The notes under the pieces are model-generated. The model ran no database searches. It saw only the letters and a list, made by a program, of their open reading frames with translations, and was not told the DNA's origin. A program made the translations under genes and the position numbers. Shown here piece by piece: positions 1 through 8,370 of a stretch of 44,540 nucleotides of DNA (positions are counted from its first letter, which is position 1; each line of letters starts with the position of its first letter). This DNA comes from CAYVTV01 sp964526475 (GTDB taxonomy: Bacteria > Bacteroidota > Bacteroidia > Bacteroidales > GCA-2748055), in assembly GCA_964526475.1 (NCBI GenBank), contig CAZGKF010000023.1, positions 1 through 44,540 on the forward strand. The letters are read 5' to 3'.

Positions 1-768
1 ATTTTGAAACATTCTTAATTGCCGAAAATCGAACATATTTGTTTTCCGGTAACACTTTACCCTGTGTTCCTTGCCCTGACCTCCCGATGATGATGTCTTG
101 CCAACTGCTCTCATCATATTTTTCATCTCCCTGTACCAGTCGCGTATCTTCCTCCAGCCAGCAATCCCGGGATATTTATTCAAGAACTTTCCAATCATGT
201 CAAGGCATTTGCGCGAACTGTCCCATAACAGATTGTAATCGGTCGGGAAGTGAACGTTGCTTTCTACAACAAAACTATCGGTTTTTAAGCACAATGCTGC
301 CTCCTCTTTTTTTTTAAACACCTCATGACCAAACTCAACGATAACCTGGTTCAACTCCCTTACTGAATCATCATCCAATAGTGACACATTGTCTATAATA
401 TTCTGATAGCCAATCTTAAACCTCTCGTAGCCAAATCCCTTCTCCACGCCCATGATCTGGCGTATCAAATGATCATTATTAGCTATATGATGCAGGTCTT
501 CATAACTTATATTCTGACACAGACGAACCTGCGACAAAACAAATATCTGCCACAGATCCATGCCCGGACGTCCCGTATTTTTCTTGCCTTCAGTGATTTT
601 TGCCTCCAGTATTTCAAATACCGTTTCATTCCACCTGGGGGTTACAAAAATCTCTTTTAGCGCTACACATAAACCTGGAAGAGCTCCACTTCTTTTTTTG
701 GTAGTGATCTCTGTTTCTCCAATGGGAATTCTTCCTATTTCCATCTGTTGTTCGAATCTTTTTCTCAT
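1..768 (-). CDS. Transposase, N-terminal 256 residues (ISNCY-like), runs off left edge
   Basis: Reading the minus strand from an ATG at 768 gives an open frame of 256 codons to base 1 with no stop, so the gene is cut by the window edge. The protein begins MRKRFEQQMEIGRIPIG and continues through GRPGMDLWQIFVLSQVRL and IRQIMGVE, which I recognise from memory as the N-terminal region of a DDE transposase group usually filed as ISNCY; full-length members are roughly 440-460 residues. The catalytic acidic residues would lie largely in the part outside the window, so activity cannot be judged. The following 220 bases (769-988) are AT-rich, carry no gene that I can support, and probably include the element's end. 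It marks the left border of the sulfatase locus. Confidence 0.8.
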   Translation of the reverse strand, partial: MRKRFEQQMEIGRIPIGETEITTKKRSGALPGLCVALKEIFVTPRWNETVFEILEAKITEGKKNTGRPGMDLWQIFVLSQVRLCQNISYEDLHHIANNDHLIRQIMGVEKGFGYERFKIGYQNIIDNVSLLDDDSVRELNQVIVEFGHEVFKKKEEAALCLKTDSFVVESNVHFPTDYNLLWDSSRKCLDMIGKFLNKYPGIAGWRKIRDWYREMKNMMRAVGKTSSSGGQGKEHRVKCYRKTNMFDFRQLRMFQN

Positions 769-988
769 CTTTGAATCTTGTTTGATGTTTTACCCGAATT
801 ATGCGAATCTCATTTGATTAATGCATTGAATATCTGTATTTTCAACAAAATAACCAAAAAAAACACGGATAGATTCAAACAATTTATTAACAATAATTTA
901 TTGTAAGTCAATTAATTGAAAGTTTTCTTTCAGACACTAACTACTCGGTTCTAATTGTTTTGGTAACATAGTTTACAAATTAGAATTA

Positions 989-2764
989 CTACTCATTTCT
1001 CTTTAGCACAAGAGTTTTAAAATCCATAACCTGTGATCCCGGTATTTCTTTAGCCTGTAGTTTCATTTCCCCCCTCCCCTGCCCGAGGTATATTGTTCCC
1101 AGGGTCATGGGTTTAAAATCCTTTACATAAGATTCCACACGTACTACCCTGTCATTCTCCATACCCCTGACAGGAGGGTCGTGCGCTTCAGTTATTTTAC
1201 CTTCAAGAAACGAATTGCCAAATGACAATTCAAAAACGGATCCGGTATCTGCCTGCGGACATGTAAAGTAAATCTCCACATCGAAATTACCGCTGGCAAG
1301 AACCTCCACATCCCATGTGATTTTATCATCCAATGCTGTCCAATTAGTAAAATAACTGTCACTCACCCACCTGTTAGATCTCTCTACATTACCATACGGA
1401 AGTCCGTCGGCTGCCGGGAGTTGTGTATACATAGCCTCCGGGTGTCCCACTGTGAAGGGGCGGTCTTCAGGTTTAAGTTCTGAAAGGACTGTATTTCTCC
1501 ATTCTTCAAGTGCTAAGGACAATTCTCTGTGTACTTCAGGTTCATTCTCACTTATGTCGGCATACTGTCCCGGGTCTGAAACCATATCGAAAAGCCTGCC
1601 TTCATTGTCGAGCCTGTATCTTTGACTGCGCAAGCTTACCCGGTCGTTAAAATGGGAAAAGATAAACCTGTCCTCCCATAATTTCTGCTCCTTCATTATA
1701 AGTGGTTTAAGACTTACACCATCCGGCGGATATTTCGTTTGATAGTCGATTCCCGCTATATCGGCAAGAGTAGGCAACAGGTCAATAACCCCTGCTATTT
1801 CTTCTATCACGGTTCCCTGTTCAATACTGCCCTTCCATTGAATGAACAATGGGGAACGAACGCCCCCTTCGTCAACATGTGTCTTCCTTCCTTTCATCCC
1901 GCCGTTCCAGCGGGCACTGTTGGGCCCATTGTCATTCATGAATAAAACAACCGTATTTTCTTCAATGCCAAGGTCTTTAAGCACATACACTACCCTGCCC
2001 ACATTCCAGTCAATGTTCTCACACATGGCAAGAGCTGCCCTGGTAAAATCAATGTTTTCCGTATAACGGTCATCAACTTTCATCTCCAGTTGCTTATCCC
2101 TGAATTTATCATACCATTTATCCGGAACCTGCAAAGGCCTGTGTGGTGTATTGAAGGCCAGATAGACTAAAAACGGAGTTCCATGGTTCTCCCTGATAAA
2201 ATCAATTGCCCGTGTGGTGATATCATCCGGAAGGTAACCATTGCCCCTGACAATTTTACCGTTATGTTCCAGCAGAGGACTAAAATAATCGCCCCAGTGC
2301 CCTGCGCAAAAACCGTAGAATTCATCAAATCCCCTTGCATTGGGGTGGTAAGGATATTGCATCCCGTTATGCCACTTACCATAAGCCGCGGTGGCATAAC
2401 CGGCTTCCTTGAAAATATCTGCTATCATAGTCTCATCTCCATTAACCCTCTCGGCCCCATTCTGAGTACCTGACACCCCCGATCTCGGATGGTATCTCCC
2501 GGTAAGCAAATCTGCCCTGGTAGGGGAGCAGACCGGCTGAACATAAAAATGGCTGAATTGGACACCCTGATGGGCCAATCTGTCGATGTTCGGAGTAGAA
2601 AGATTGGTATTACCATGAATGCTAAGATCACCCCATCCCTGGTCATCGGTTATTATGATAACTATGTTGGGGGTTTCCTGCTTTTTTGCCTCATGCCGGG
2701 TACAAGATGAAAGACTTGCGCAGACAGTTACTAATGATACTACTCTGGTCTTTGATATTTGCAT
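989..2764 (-). CDS. S1-family sulfatase lipoprotein with C-terminal beta-sandwich extension
   Basis: A 591-residue secreted sulfatase that should hydrolyse sulfate esters on a glycan after conversion of its motif cysteine to formylglycine. A signal peptide ends in a lipobox (SLSSC, Cys21). The N-terminal metal-site segment NIVIIITDDQGWGD carries Asp40 and Asp41; the signature CSPTR starts at Cys79 and is followed by LLTGR; a second metal segment, FMNDNG, has Asp278/Asn279, and KTHVDEGG follows. The final ~135 residues, after the catalytic fold, look like an extra all-beta domain that could bind sugar; this is inference. The gene is last in a leftward pair, 84 bases after the truncated isomerase remnant. 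No CGTTAACG operator points in its direction. The exact sulfatase subfamily is not certain. Confidence 0.93.
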   Translation of the reverse strand: MQISKTRVVSLVTVCASLSSCTRHEAKKQETPNIVIIITDDQGWGDLSIHGNTNLSTPNIDRLAHQGVQFSHFYVQPVCSPTRADLLTGRYHPRSGVSGTQNGAERVNGDETMIADIFKEAGYATAAYGKWHNGMQYPYHPNARGFDEFYGFCAGHWGDYFSPLLEHNGKIVRGNGYLPDDITTRAIDFIRENHGTPFLVYLAFNTPHRPLQVPDKWYDKFRDKQLEMKVDDRYTENIDFTRAALAMCENIDWNVGRVVYVLKDLGIEENTVVLFMNDNGPNSARWNGGMKGRKTHVDEGGVRSPLFIQWKGSIEQGTVIEEIAGVIDLLPTLADIAGIDYQTKYPPDGVSLKPLIMKEQKLWEDRFIFSHFNDRVSLRSQRYRLDNEGRLFDMVSDPGQYADISENEPEVHRELSLALEEWRNTVLSELKPEDRPFTVGHPEAMYTQLPAADGLPYGNVERSNRWVSDSYFTNWTALDDKITWDVEVLASGNFDVEIYFTCPQADTGSVFELSFGNSFLEGKITEAHDPPVRGMENDRVVRVESYVKDFKPMTLGTIYLGQGRGEMKLQAKEIPGSQVMDFKTLVLKRNE

Positions 2765-2848
2765 TTTATTTGGATTAAAATTCTGGTATATTCCTACAGT
2801 CTATCAACCTATAACCTAAATACCTGAATAGTTACGAATTCTGAATTA

Positions 2849-3398
2849 TCATGCTACATCTGGCGAATAGAGTACTCCCCCGGTAATATGCTCTATTTGA
2901 ACACCTGCAAGCTGACCCCATGCTCGAATGTCATGCAGATGTTTTCCATACACAAGCACATTATGATGTCCCCGGATATCAAGCACATCGGCTACATCAT
3001 CCATTTGCATTTCGAAGCTCGTACGGCACCCACCTATCCCGTCTCCCGGTCTTGTGTCGATATTGCCCAAAATAGTTCCTGTGGCAACCTGAAGCTTATC
3101 CGATGCAAGAAACTTATAAACGGTTGCAGGCTGGTTCTCCTTAAACAATACCTGTGGAGCGGTTCCCCAGTCAGACTCGTGATGACTTCTCAACAGGTAG
3201 GGCTCTTCCCGTCCGTCAAATCCGTTCATCTTTGTGGGGGCAACGCAGTGTGAACCTCCATAGGTGTTTGCTACATTAAATGAAGTGGGATTATGCATAA
3301 ACCCGGGTTTATCAAACAGATAGCTGGTAAGCAACAGGTTCAAGTTTTTCAATCCTTTCTTCTACATTTCTGACAACCGCCAACCGGGTATTTTTCAT
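2849..3398 (-). pseudogene. Fucose-isomerase-like protein, C-terminal remnant (~150 residues)
   Basis: An open frame from a TTG at 3352 to 2849 encodes 167 residues. From DKPGFMHNP onward it matches what I know of the C-terminal domain of fucose/arabinose-isomerase-like proteins (HCVAPTKMNGFDG, LLRSHHESDWG, GNIDTRPGDGIGGCRTSFE, GHHNVLVYGKHL). Intact members are about 440-480 residues, so roughly 300 N-terminal residues are missing. The frame has a TAG stop just upstream. In a different frame an ATG at 3398 gives a 28-residue peptide (MKNTRLAVVRNVEERIEKLE...) ending at 3312 inside the remnant, as if a large internal deletion fused the start and end of a gene out of frame. A full-length relative sits at 29684-31009, so the function is probably covered there. 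An unusual domain-only protein cannot be excluded. Confidence 0.6.
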
Positions 3399-3679
3399 TT
3401 TGATAGTTTTTAGTTTTATGTAAACAAATATATGTATATTTATGCGTTAACGCTATATGAGTATTTATTTTTTTGCCACTGCCTGAGAAAAAATACCAGT
3501 TTATTCTTATTCAGGTAGTTGGTTTTATTTATGCTTAATTTCGGTTTAGAAAAAATCCTTTTCTGGGACAACCACAGCGAAATACGCAGAATGAAAGCTT
3601 TTTCAAAAAGGATTGGGCTGAACATGAAAGGGAATGATTAAAACCAATAAAAACAGGTTCATCATAAAAACATATCCAC
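3399..3679. other. Spacer with operator A; small unidentified ORF
   Basis: This 281-base region lies between the leftward isomerase remnant and the rightward sulfatase. It holds the palindrome GCGTTAACGC at 3444-3453. A 36-codon plus-strand frame from ATG 3531 to the stop at 3641 (begins MLNFGLEKILFWDNHSEI) has coding-like composition but no recognisable family; it may be the tail of a lost gene. A minus-strand frame over 3440-3625 is Lys/Phe/Asn-rich and looks like AT-rich noise. Confidence 0.35.
3435..3456 (+). promoter_or_regulatory. Operator site A of the CGTTAACG regulon, with weak -7 element
   Basis: ATGCGTTAACGCTAT at 3442-3456 matches the 15-base consensus GTGCGTTAACGTTAT at 13 positions. 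It directly follows TATATTTA (3435-3442), which differs from the Bacteroidota -7 consensus TAnnTTTG only in the last base. The two-base spacing between the -7 box and the CGTTAACG core is the same as at sites C and D. No clear TTTG -33 box was found. The orientation suggests that it governs the rightward unit 3680-8236. Confidence 0.6.
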
Positions 3680-5152
3680 ATGAAAAAAATCTACTTCACC
3701 TCTTTAATTTTTCCTCTCTGCCTTTGCGCTTGTAAAGACACAAAACAGGAAGAAACGAAACCCAACGTGCTATTTATTGCTGTTGATGATCTCAGGACTG
3801 ATGAAATAGGCTGTTACGGTCATCCCATTGCAAAAACCCCGAATATGGACAAACTTGCCAGCAAGGGTATGCTTTTCACAAATCACTATGTAAATGTACC
3901 TACATGTGGAGCTTCACGTTACTGTTTACTAACAGGTATGTTACCCCGCAACAGTGACCATTTAACTAACAGTGCAATAATGAAGTCTGTCACCAACCGG
4001 CCTGAAACAGAAAGACCGGAGACTTTTATCCATCATCTGAAAAGAAACGGATACCACACTGCCGGAATAGGGAAAATAAGTCATAACCCGGACGGTTTAT
4101 TAGCCAAAAGCGGTGAACCGGAATTAACATACAGCTGGGATGAGGTAATATTTGATACTGACAAATGGGGAACCGCTGTACATTCCTTCTTTGCATATGC
4201 CAACGGCTCAAGTCGAAGAACAATGGACGGGCAGGTAAAACCCTATGAGAAAGGGGATGTGGATGATGAAGGTTACCCCGATGGAATAATTGCAAAACTG
4301 GCCGTTGATAAACTAAAGGAATTAGCCGGCAAAGAAACTCCCTTCTTTTTGGGTGTCGGGTTTTTTAAACCTCACCTGCCCTTTAATGCTCCGGCTAAAT
4401 ACTGGGATTTATACAACAGGGAGAACATTCCATTGTCGCCCAATCCATATATACCGGAAAATGTTAATATCGCTAGTCTGCACAGTAGTTATGAGTTTAA
4501 TAATGGCTATCGCTTGGGTGATGAGTCAGCAACACTTGACGGACCGGTTTCTGATGAGTATGCACGCAAATTAAGGCATGCATACCTGGCATGCGTAAGC
4601 TATATAGATGCCCAGATTGGAAAATTGATTGATGAACTTGAAAGGCTCGATATAGCAGATAATACAATAATTATCATCTGGGGGGACCACGGATGGCATT
4701 TGGGGGATCATCTTGTCTGGGGCAAACATACCATCTTTGAGAGGTCATTAAAGAGCCCGCTTATTATCAATTTGCCCGGTCTTTCAAAAGGAAATGAAAT
4801 TAACCGTATTATAAGCACTGTGGATATTTATCCCACAATCATTGAATTATGTGGAACTGATAATCCACATATTACTGACGGGAATAGTTTCGTTCCACTC
4901 TTAAAGGATATGGATAATAACCGGGAGGATGCCGCTTATGGATATTTTAACAGGGGTATATCATTACGGACTGAGCGGTACCGGCTGATGAAGTATTTCA
5001 GGGAACAGCAACCTGTCATCGAGTTGTATGATCACAGAGTTGACCCAAACGAAACCCGGAATATTGCAGAAGAAAACCCTGAGGTGGTTTCGGGTTTAAT
5101 GCCACTCTTGGAAAAGGGGAATACAGGCATTTACGCTTCCGAACAACCATAA
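3680..5152 (+). CDS. Iduronate-2-sulfatase-like S1 sulfatase lipoprotein
   Basis: A 490-residue secreted lipoprotein (lipobox LCAC, Cys18). NVLFIAVDDLRTDEIGCYG supplies metal ligands Asp36/Asp37, and the formylglycine motif is CGASR at Cys76, with Ala where most sulfatases have Pro. The overall course strongly resembles human iduronate-2-sulfatase (S1_7 type): SVGK-like GIGKISHNPDG, FFLGVGFFKPHLPFNAPAKYWDLY, YLACVSYIDAQIGKLIDELERL and WGDHGWHLGDH all occur in the same order. That supports 2-O-sulfate removal from an acidic or related sugar, but bacterial members act on varied glycans, so the substrate is inference. It heads a rightward unit with the M14 peptidase (start 96 bases downstream) and the next sulfatase, and lies 224 bases downstream of operator A. 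Confidence 0.92.
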   Translation: MKKIYFTSLIFPLCLCACKDTKQEETKPNVLFIAVDDLRTDEIGCYGHPIAKTPNMDKLASKGMLFTNHYVNVPTCGASRYCLLTGMLPRNSDHLTNSAIMKSVTNRPETERPETFIHHLKRNGYHTAGIGKISHNPDGLLAKSGEPELTYSWDEVIFDTDKWGTAVHSFFAYANGSSRRTMDGQVKPYEKGDVDDEGYPDGIIAKLAVDKLKELAGKETPFFLGVGFFKPHLPFNAPAKYWDLYNRENIPLSPNPYIPENVNIASLHSSYEFNNGYRLGDESATLDGPVSDEYARKLRHAYLACVSYIDAQIGKLIDELERLDIADNTIIIIWGDHGWHLGDHLVWGKHTIFERSLKSPLIINLPGLSKGNEINRIISTVDIYPTIIELCGTDNPHITDGNSFVPLLKDMDNNREDAAYGYFNRGISLRTERYRLMKYFREQQPVIELYDHRVDPNETRNIAEENPEVVSGLMPLLEKGNTGIYASEQP

Positions 5153-5247
5153 TTTGCCTACGGTGAAGGAAGAAAATCTTAAAATATTTTCGAGCCTTCC
5201 CTGGAGCATGGTTACTAATGGGTTGCGAAAGTTTTACACAAAAACAG

Positions 5248-6612
5248 ATGAAATATTCTCTATTATTTTTGGTAATGGCATGTTGGGCTTTGCTGCAGCA
5301 GAGCTGCCAGAGCCCGGAAGGAAACCGGACGGAAATCAGTCTGAACGGGGAGTGGGAGGTTACAAAGAGCGAAGCTTTGGAAAATATGCCTTCAGAATAT
5401 TCTTCCAGGGTGCCCGTTCCCGGGCTTGTTGATTTGGCCTGTCCGGCTATCGATACAGGAAATCAATACAAAGAGTTATCCATAGAAGATTTTAAATTCG
5501 ATGGCCCCCTGGGTTCAGAAGGAACTACTATTGAGAAACTCGGGATAAATCTTTTTAAAGTTTCCCTCGGTCATGCACCCAATCAACCCGAATGGAATAA
5601 TAAACTGAATTTTGAGATTACCGGGAATGCAAAAGGAAACAACCTCGTTTTAATCGTAGAAGGTCCTCCACGGTATCCAATGAACGAATACTTTTATTCA
5701 TGGTCATATGATATGGAAAACTGGAACCCGATATTCTGGAATGTCGGACATAAAGTTAGCCCTGAAAGAGATACACTTATTTTTCCCGTTTTTGAGCAGG
5801 ACAAGGTGTATATTGGCCATCAGGTTCCTTTATCATACGAGCAGATTGAAGAATTTATTTCTGGGATAAAGCAAAAGCACAATGAATATGTGGATATTGA
5901 TACTTTAGGAAAATCTCCTGGAGGACGAAATTTGTATCGCGTAACAATAACAGACCCTGCCGGCGCAGCGCCCCTAAAAAACCGATGGGCACACTACTTT
6001 TCCAATTCACATCCCGGTGAGCATAATGCACAATGGAGGATGATCGGGAAGATTGAATGGTTACTAAGTGAAGAAGGAAAGGATTTCAGGGAACGTTCCA
6101 TCTGTCATTTCGTCCTTATGATGAGCCCTGACGGCCCGCATAACGGCTGGTACCGTGTAAATGCGCAAGGCATTGATATGAACAGAAGTTATTTCCCGGG
6201 AGGTTCAGACAAGGAAAATCAGGCACATGAGGCCTATATTTTTCAAAATGATCTTGAGAAGATCATGGAATCGGAATCACCAGTTACCACCATTTGGGGG
6301 CATCATACATGGCCAGGCCCTGTAGAAACTTTGCTTTATTATGTTAAAGACGAAAGAATAGGTCCATGGACTGAATGGAGGGATATTCTTATGAAATTAG
6401 CCCCGGCAACACTTATTAAGCCTTTGGCAGTAAGGGAAGCTAAACCCGGATACGGCGCCATCAGCTGGGAGTACGGCCCTCATGTTCAGTTCGGGATAAC
6501 GGCTGTGCTTTGTGAAGGTAGCGGGGATATTTACACAAAAGAAGAAAACAAACTATCAGGAAAATTATTAATGGAAAGCCTTTCTAAATACTATAAAGGA
6601 ACCAGAAACTAA
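5248..6612 (+). CDS. M14-family zinc carboxypeptidase-like lipoprotein
   Basis: I chose the ATG at 5248 because it gives a proper lipoprotein signal (MKYSLLFLVMACWALLQQSC); the upstream ATG at 5218 adds ten unlikely residues. The 454-residue protein has an N-terminal beta-rich part that opens like a glycoside hydrolase family 2 jelly roll (ISLNGEWEV, RVPVPGLVDL), then a metallopeptidase domain. Zinc ligands fit HPGE (His255, Glu258) and His352 or 353 (WGHHTW); the substrate-anchoring motif is DMNRSYFPGG (Asn312-Arg313); a candidate catalytic Glu lies in AVLCEGSG (about 423). This pattern fits the cytosolic-carboxypeptidase-like branch of M14. A peptidase between sulfatases suggests that the glycan carries peptide or amino-acid substituents, or that the enzyme deacylates an amide; this is inference. 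Confidence 0.82.
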   Translation: MKYSLLFLVMACWALLQQSCQSPEGNRTEISLNGEWEVTKSEALENMPSEYSSRVPVPGLVDLACPAIDTGNQYKELSIEDFKFDGPLGSEGTTIEKLGINLFKVSLGHAPNQPEWNNKLNFEITGNAKGNNLVLIVEGPPRYPMNEYFYSWSYDMENWNPIFWNVGHKVSPERDTLIFPVFEQDKVYIGHQVPLSYEQIEEFISGIKQKHNEYVDIDTLGKSPGGRNLYRVTITDPAGAAPLKNRWAHYFSNSHPGEHNAQWRMIGKIEWLLSEEGKDFRERSICHFVLMMSPDGPHNGWYRVNAQGIDMNRSYFPGGSDKENQAHEAYIFQNDLEKIMESESPVTTIWGHHTWPGPVETLLYYVKDERIGPWTEWRDILMKLAPATLIKPLAVREAKPGYGAISWEYGPHVQFGITAVLCEGSGDIYTKEENKLSGKLLMESLSKYYKGTRN

Positions 6613-6658
6613 TTCAACTTTCAACTTTACAAACTTTCAACTTTAAATCTAAATCCCC

Positions 6659-8236
6659 ATGCATACATTATCCGGCAAAACAATAGCAGTAATATTAGCC
6701 TGCCCATACCTTTTCTCCTGCAGCCAGCAGGCAGAAGAAACTAGTCAGCGGCCCAATATTGTTTTTATTATTGCCGACGACCATGCTTTTCAGGCCATCA
6801 GTGCCTACAAAGATCGATTTAAAGATATTGCACCTACTCCCAATATAGACAGGATAGCTGAACAGGGGATGCGTTTTGATCGCTGCCTGGTCACAAACTC
6901 TATTTGCGGGCCTTCAAGGGCAACAATACTCACGGGTAAGTACGGTCATAAAAATAAATTTTTCCTGAATGAACATAATGAATTTGATGGCTCCCAGCAA
7001 ACATTCCCAAAACTTTTTCAGGAAGAAGGGTATTCAACGGCGATTATCGGGAAATGGCATCTCGGTTCGGAACCCACCGGTTTTCATCACTGGGATATTC
7101 TGCCCGGACAGGGTTATTATTATAACCCAATCTTTATTAATAAAGAAGGCAGATATGAGATGGAAGGCTATGTAACAGATATCATTACTGATAAAGCAAT
7201 TGAATGGCTGGAAAAGAATATGGATAATACAAGCCCGTTTTTCCTGCAGGTTGGTCATAAAGCACCCCATTCTACATGGCAACCGGCACTTGAATTTCTG
7301 GATCATTTTGATGGAGTGGCTTTTCCTGAGCCGTCAAATCTCTTCGACGATTATACCGGAAGGGGAGCTGCTGCCAGAGAACAGGAATTATGCATAGCCA
7401 AAAGCATGCTTTTAGACAGGCACCTCAAATTATGGGATGATTCAGTAAAATCCGGATGGGCCTACAACTCAGGTATCGGAAGACTGAACCCTGGGCAGCT
7501 TGAAGTTTGGAATGCTTATTACCATCCTGTTAAAGAGGCGTTCGAAAAAGAAAACCTGCAAGGAAAAGAACTGACATCATGGAAGTACCAGCGTTATATG
7601 AACGAATACCTGGCCACCATCTTATCAGTTGATAAAAGTACAGGCAGGATACTTGACTACCTGAAAGAAAAAGGCCTGGATAAAAACACCATCGTGGTAT
7701 ATACTTCAGACCAGGGGTTTTACCTGGGAGAACACGGATGGTTTGACAAACGGTTCATGTATGAGGAATCATACCGTACACCATTGCTTATCACCTGGCC
7801 AGGCGTTATAAAACCAGGTTCGGTGAACAGGGACATCGTTTCCAACCTTGATTTTGCGCAAACTTTCCTGGATGCCATCGGGGCAGATCAACCGGAAGAT
7901 ATGCAGGGGGCAAGCATGCTGCCATTACTTAAAGGGGAAGCGTCTGATGACTGGCGTAAAGAACATTACTACCATTTTTATGCTTATCCAGATTTTAACT
8001 CCGTGAAACGTCATTATGGTATCTCCGATGCGCACTACAAACTCATACACTTTTATTATGATATTAATGAATGGGAAATGTATGACCTGGAAAAAGACCC
8101 CCACGAAATGAATAACGTGTATAATGATCCGGAATATGCAGAAGTAAGAAAAGATTTACATGAACGACTGAAAAAAATCAGAGAAAAGTATGGAGATTCG
8201 GATGACCTGACCAGTTCCTTTCTCCCGGTGGAATAA
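6659..8236 (+). CDS. N-acetylglucosamine-6-sulfatase-like S1 sulfatase lipoprotein
   Basis: A 525-residue lipoprotein (lipobox LFSC, Cys21). NIVFIIADDHAFQAIS carries the Asp40/Asp41 metal pair and CGPSR (Cys83) is the formylglycine motif. The segments HKAPHSTWQPALEFLDHF, YTSDQGFYLGEHGWFDKRFMYEES, NLDFAQTFLDAIG and DMQGASMLPLL are typical of the S1_11-type group, which includes GlcNAc-6-O-sulfatases. The tail YDLEKDPHEMNNVYNDPEY is the usual sulfatase C-terminus. It follows the M14 gene by 46 bases and is the last gene of the rightward unit controlled from about 3440. It converges with a leftward unit across 8237-8366. The subfamily call is from remembered motifs and the sugar acted on is not proven. 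Confidence 0.92.
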   Translation: MHTLSGKTIAVILACPYLFSCSQQAEETSQRPNIVFIIADDHAFQAISAYKDRFKDIAPTPNIDRIAEQGMRFDRCLVTNSICGPSRATILTGKYGHKNKFFLNEHNEFDGSQQTFPKLFQEEGYSTAIIGKWHLGSEPTGFHHWDILPGQGYYYNPIFINKEGRYEMEGYVTDIITDKAIEWLEKNMDNTSPFFLQVGHKAPHSTWQPALEFLDHFDGVAFPEPSNLFDDYTGRGAAAREQELCIAKSMLLDRHLKLWDDSVKSGWAYNSGIGRLNPGQLEVWNAYYHPVKEAFEKENLQGKELTSWKYQRYMNEYLATILSVDKSTGRILDYLKEKGLDKNTIVVYTSDQGFYLGEHGWFDKRFMYEESYRTPLLITWPGVIKPGSVNRDIVSNLDFAQTFLDAIGADQPEDMQGASMLPLLKGEASDDWRKEHYYHFYAYPDFNSVKRHYGISDAHYKLIHFYYDINEWEMYDLEKDPHEMNNVYNDPEYAEVRKDLHERLKKIREKYGDSDDLTSSFLPVE

Positions 8237-8265
8237 ACAGGAAGTCTTTGTTGTGCGTTCGGCGA

Positions 8266-8370
8266 TTATCTGACGTCCACATTAAAATTTATTTTCGCGT
8301 TTAATGCCCTAAAGACCTTTAAGATTGTTTCAAATCTCGCGTCAGTCAAAGCGTTTTCCCTTTCGTTCAT
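8266..8370 (-). pseudogene. XRE/HigA-type antitoxin C-terminal remnant
   Basis: A 34-codon minus-strand frame from ATG 8370 to a TAA at 8266-8268 encodes MNERENALTDARFETILK followed by VFRALNAKINFNVDVR. From memory, this matches the C-terminal tail of Bacteroidota helix-turn-helix antitoxins of the HigA/HipB kind (the ALTDARFETxxKVF segment). The DNA-binding helices that should precede it are gone: the bases upstream are the end of the 8367-9113 gene, whose stop overlaps this ATG. No toxin gene is next to it. It is best read as a scar of a lost toxin-antitoxin module. Confidence 0.55.

Noticed and set aside
3440..3625. 61-codon minus-strand gene
   Set aside because: Lys/Asn/Phe-rich translation of AT-rich spacer that also contains operator A.
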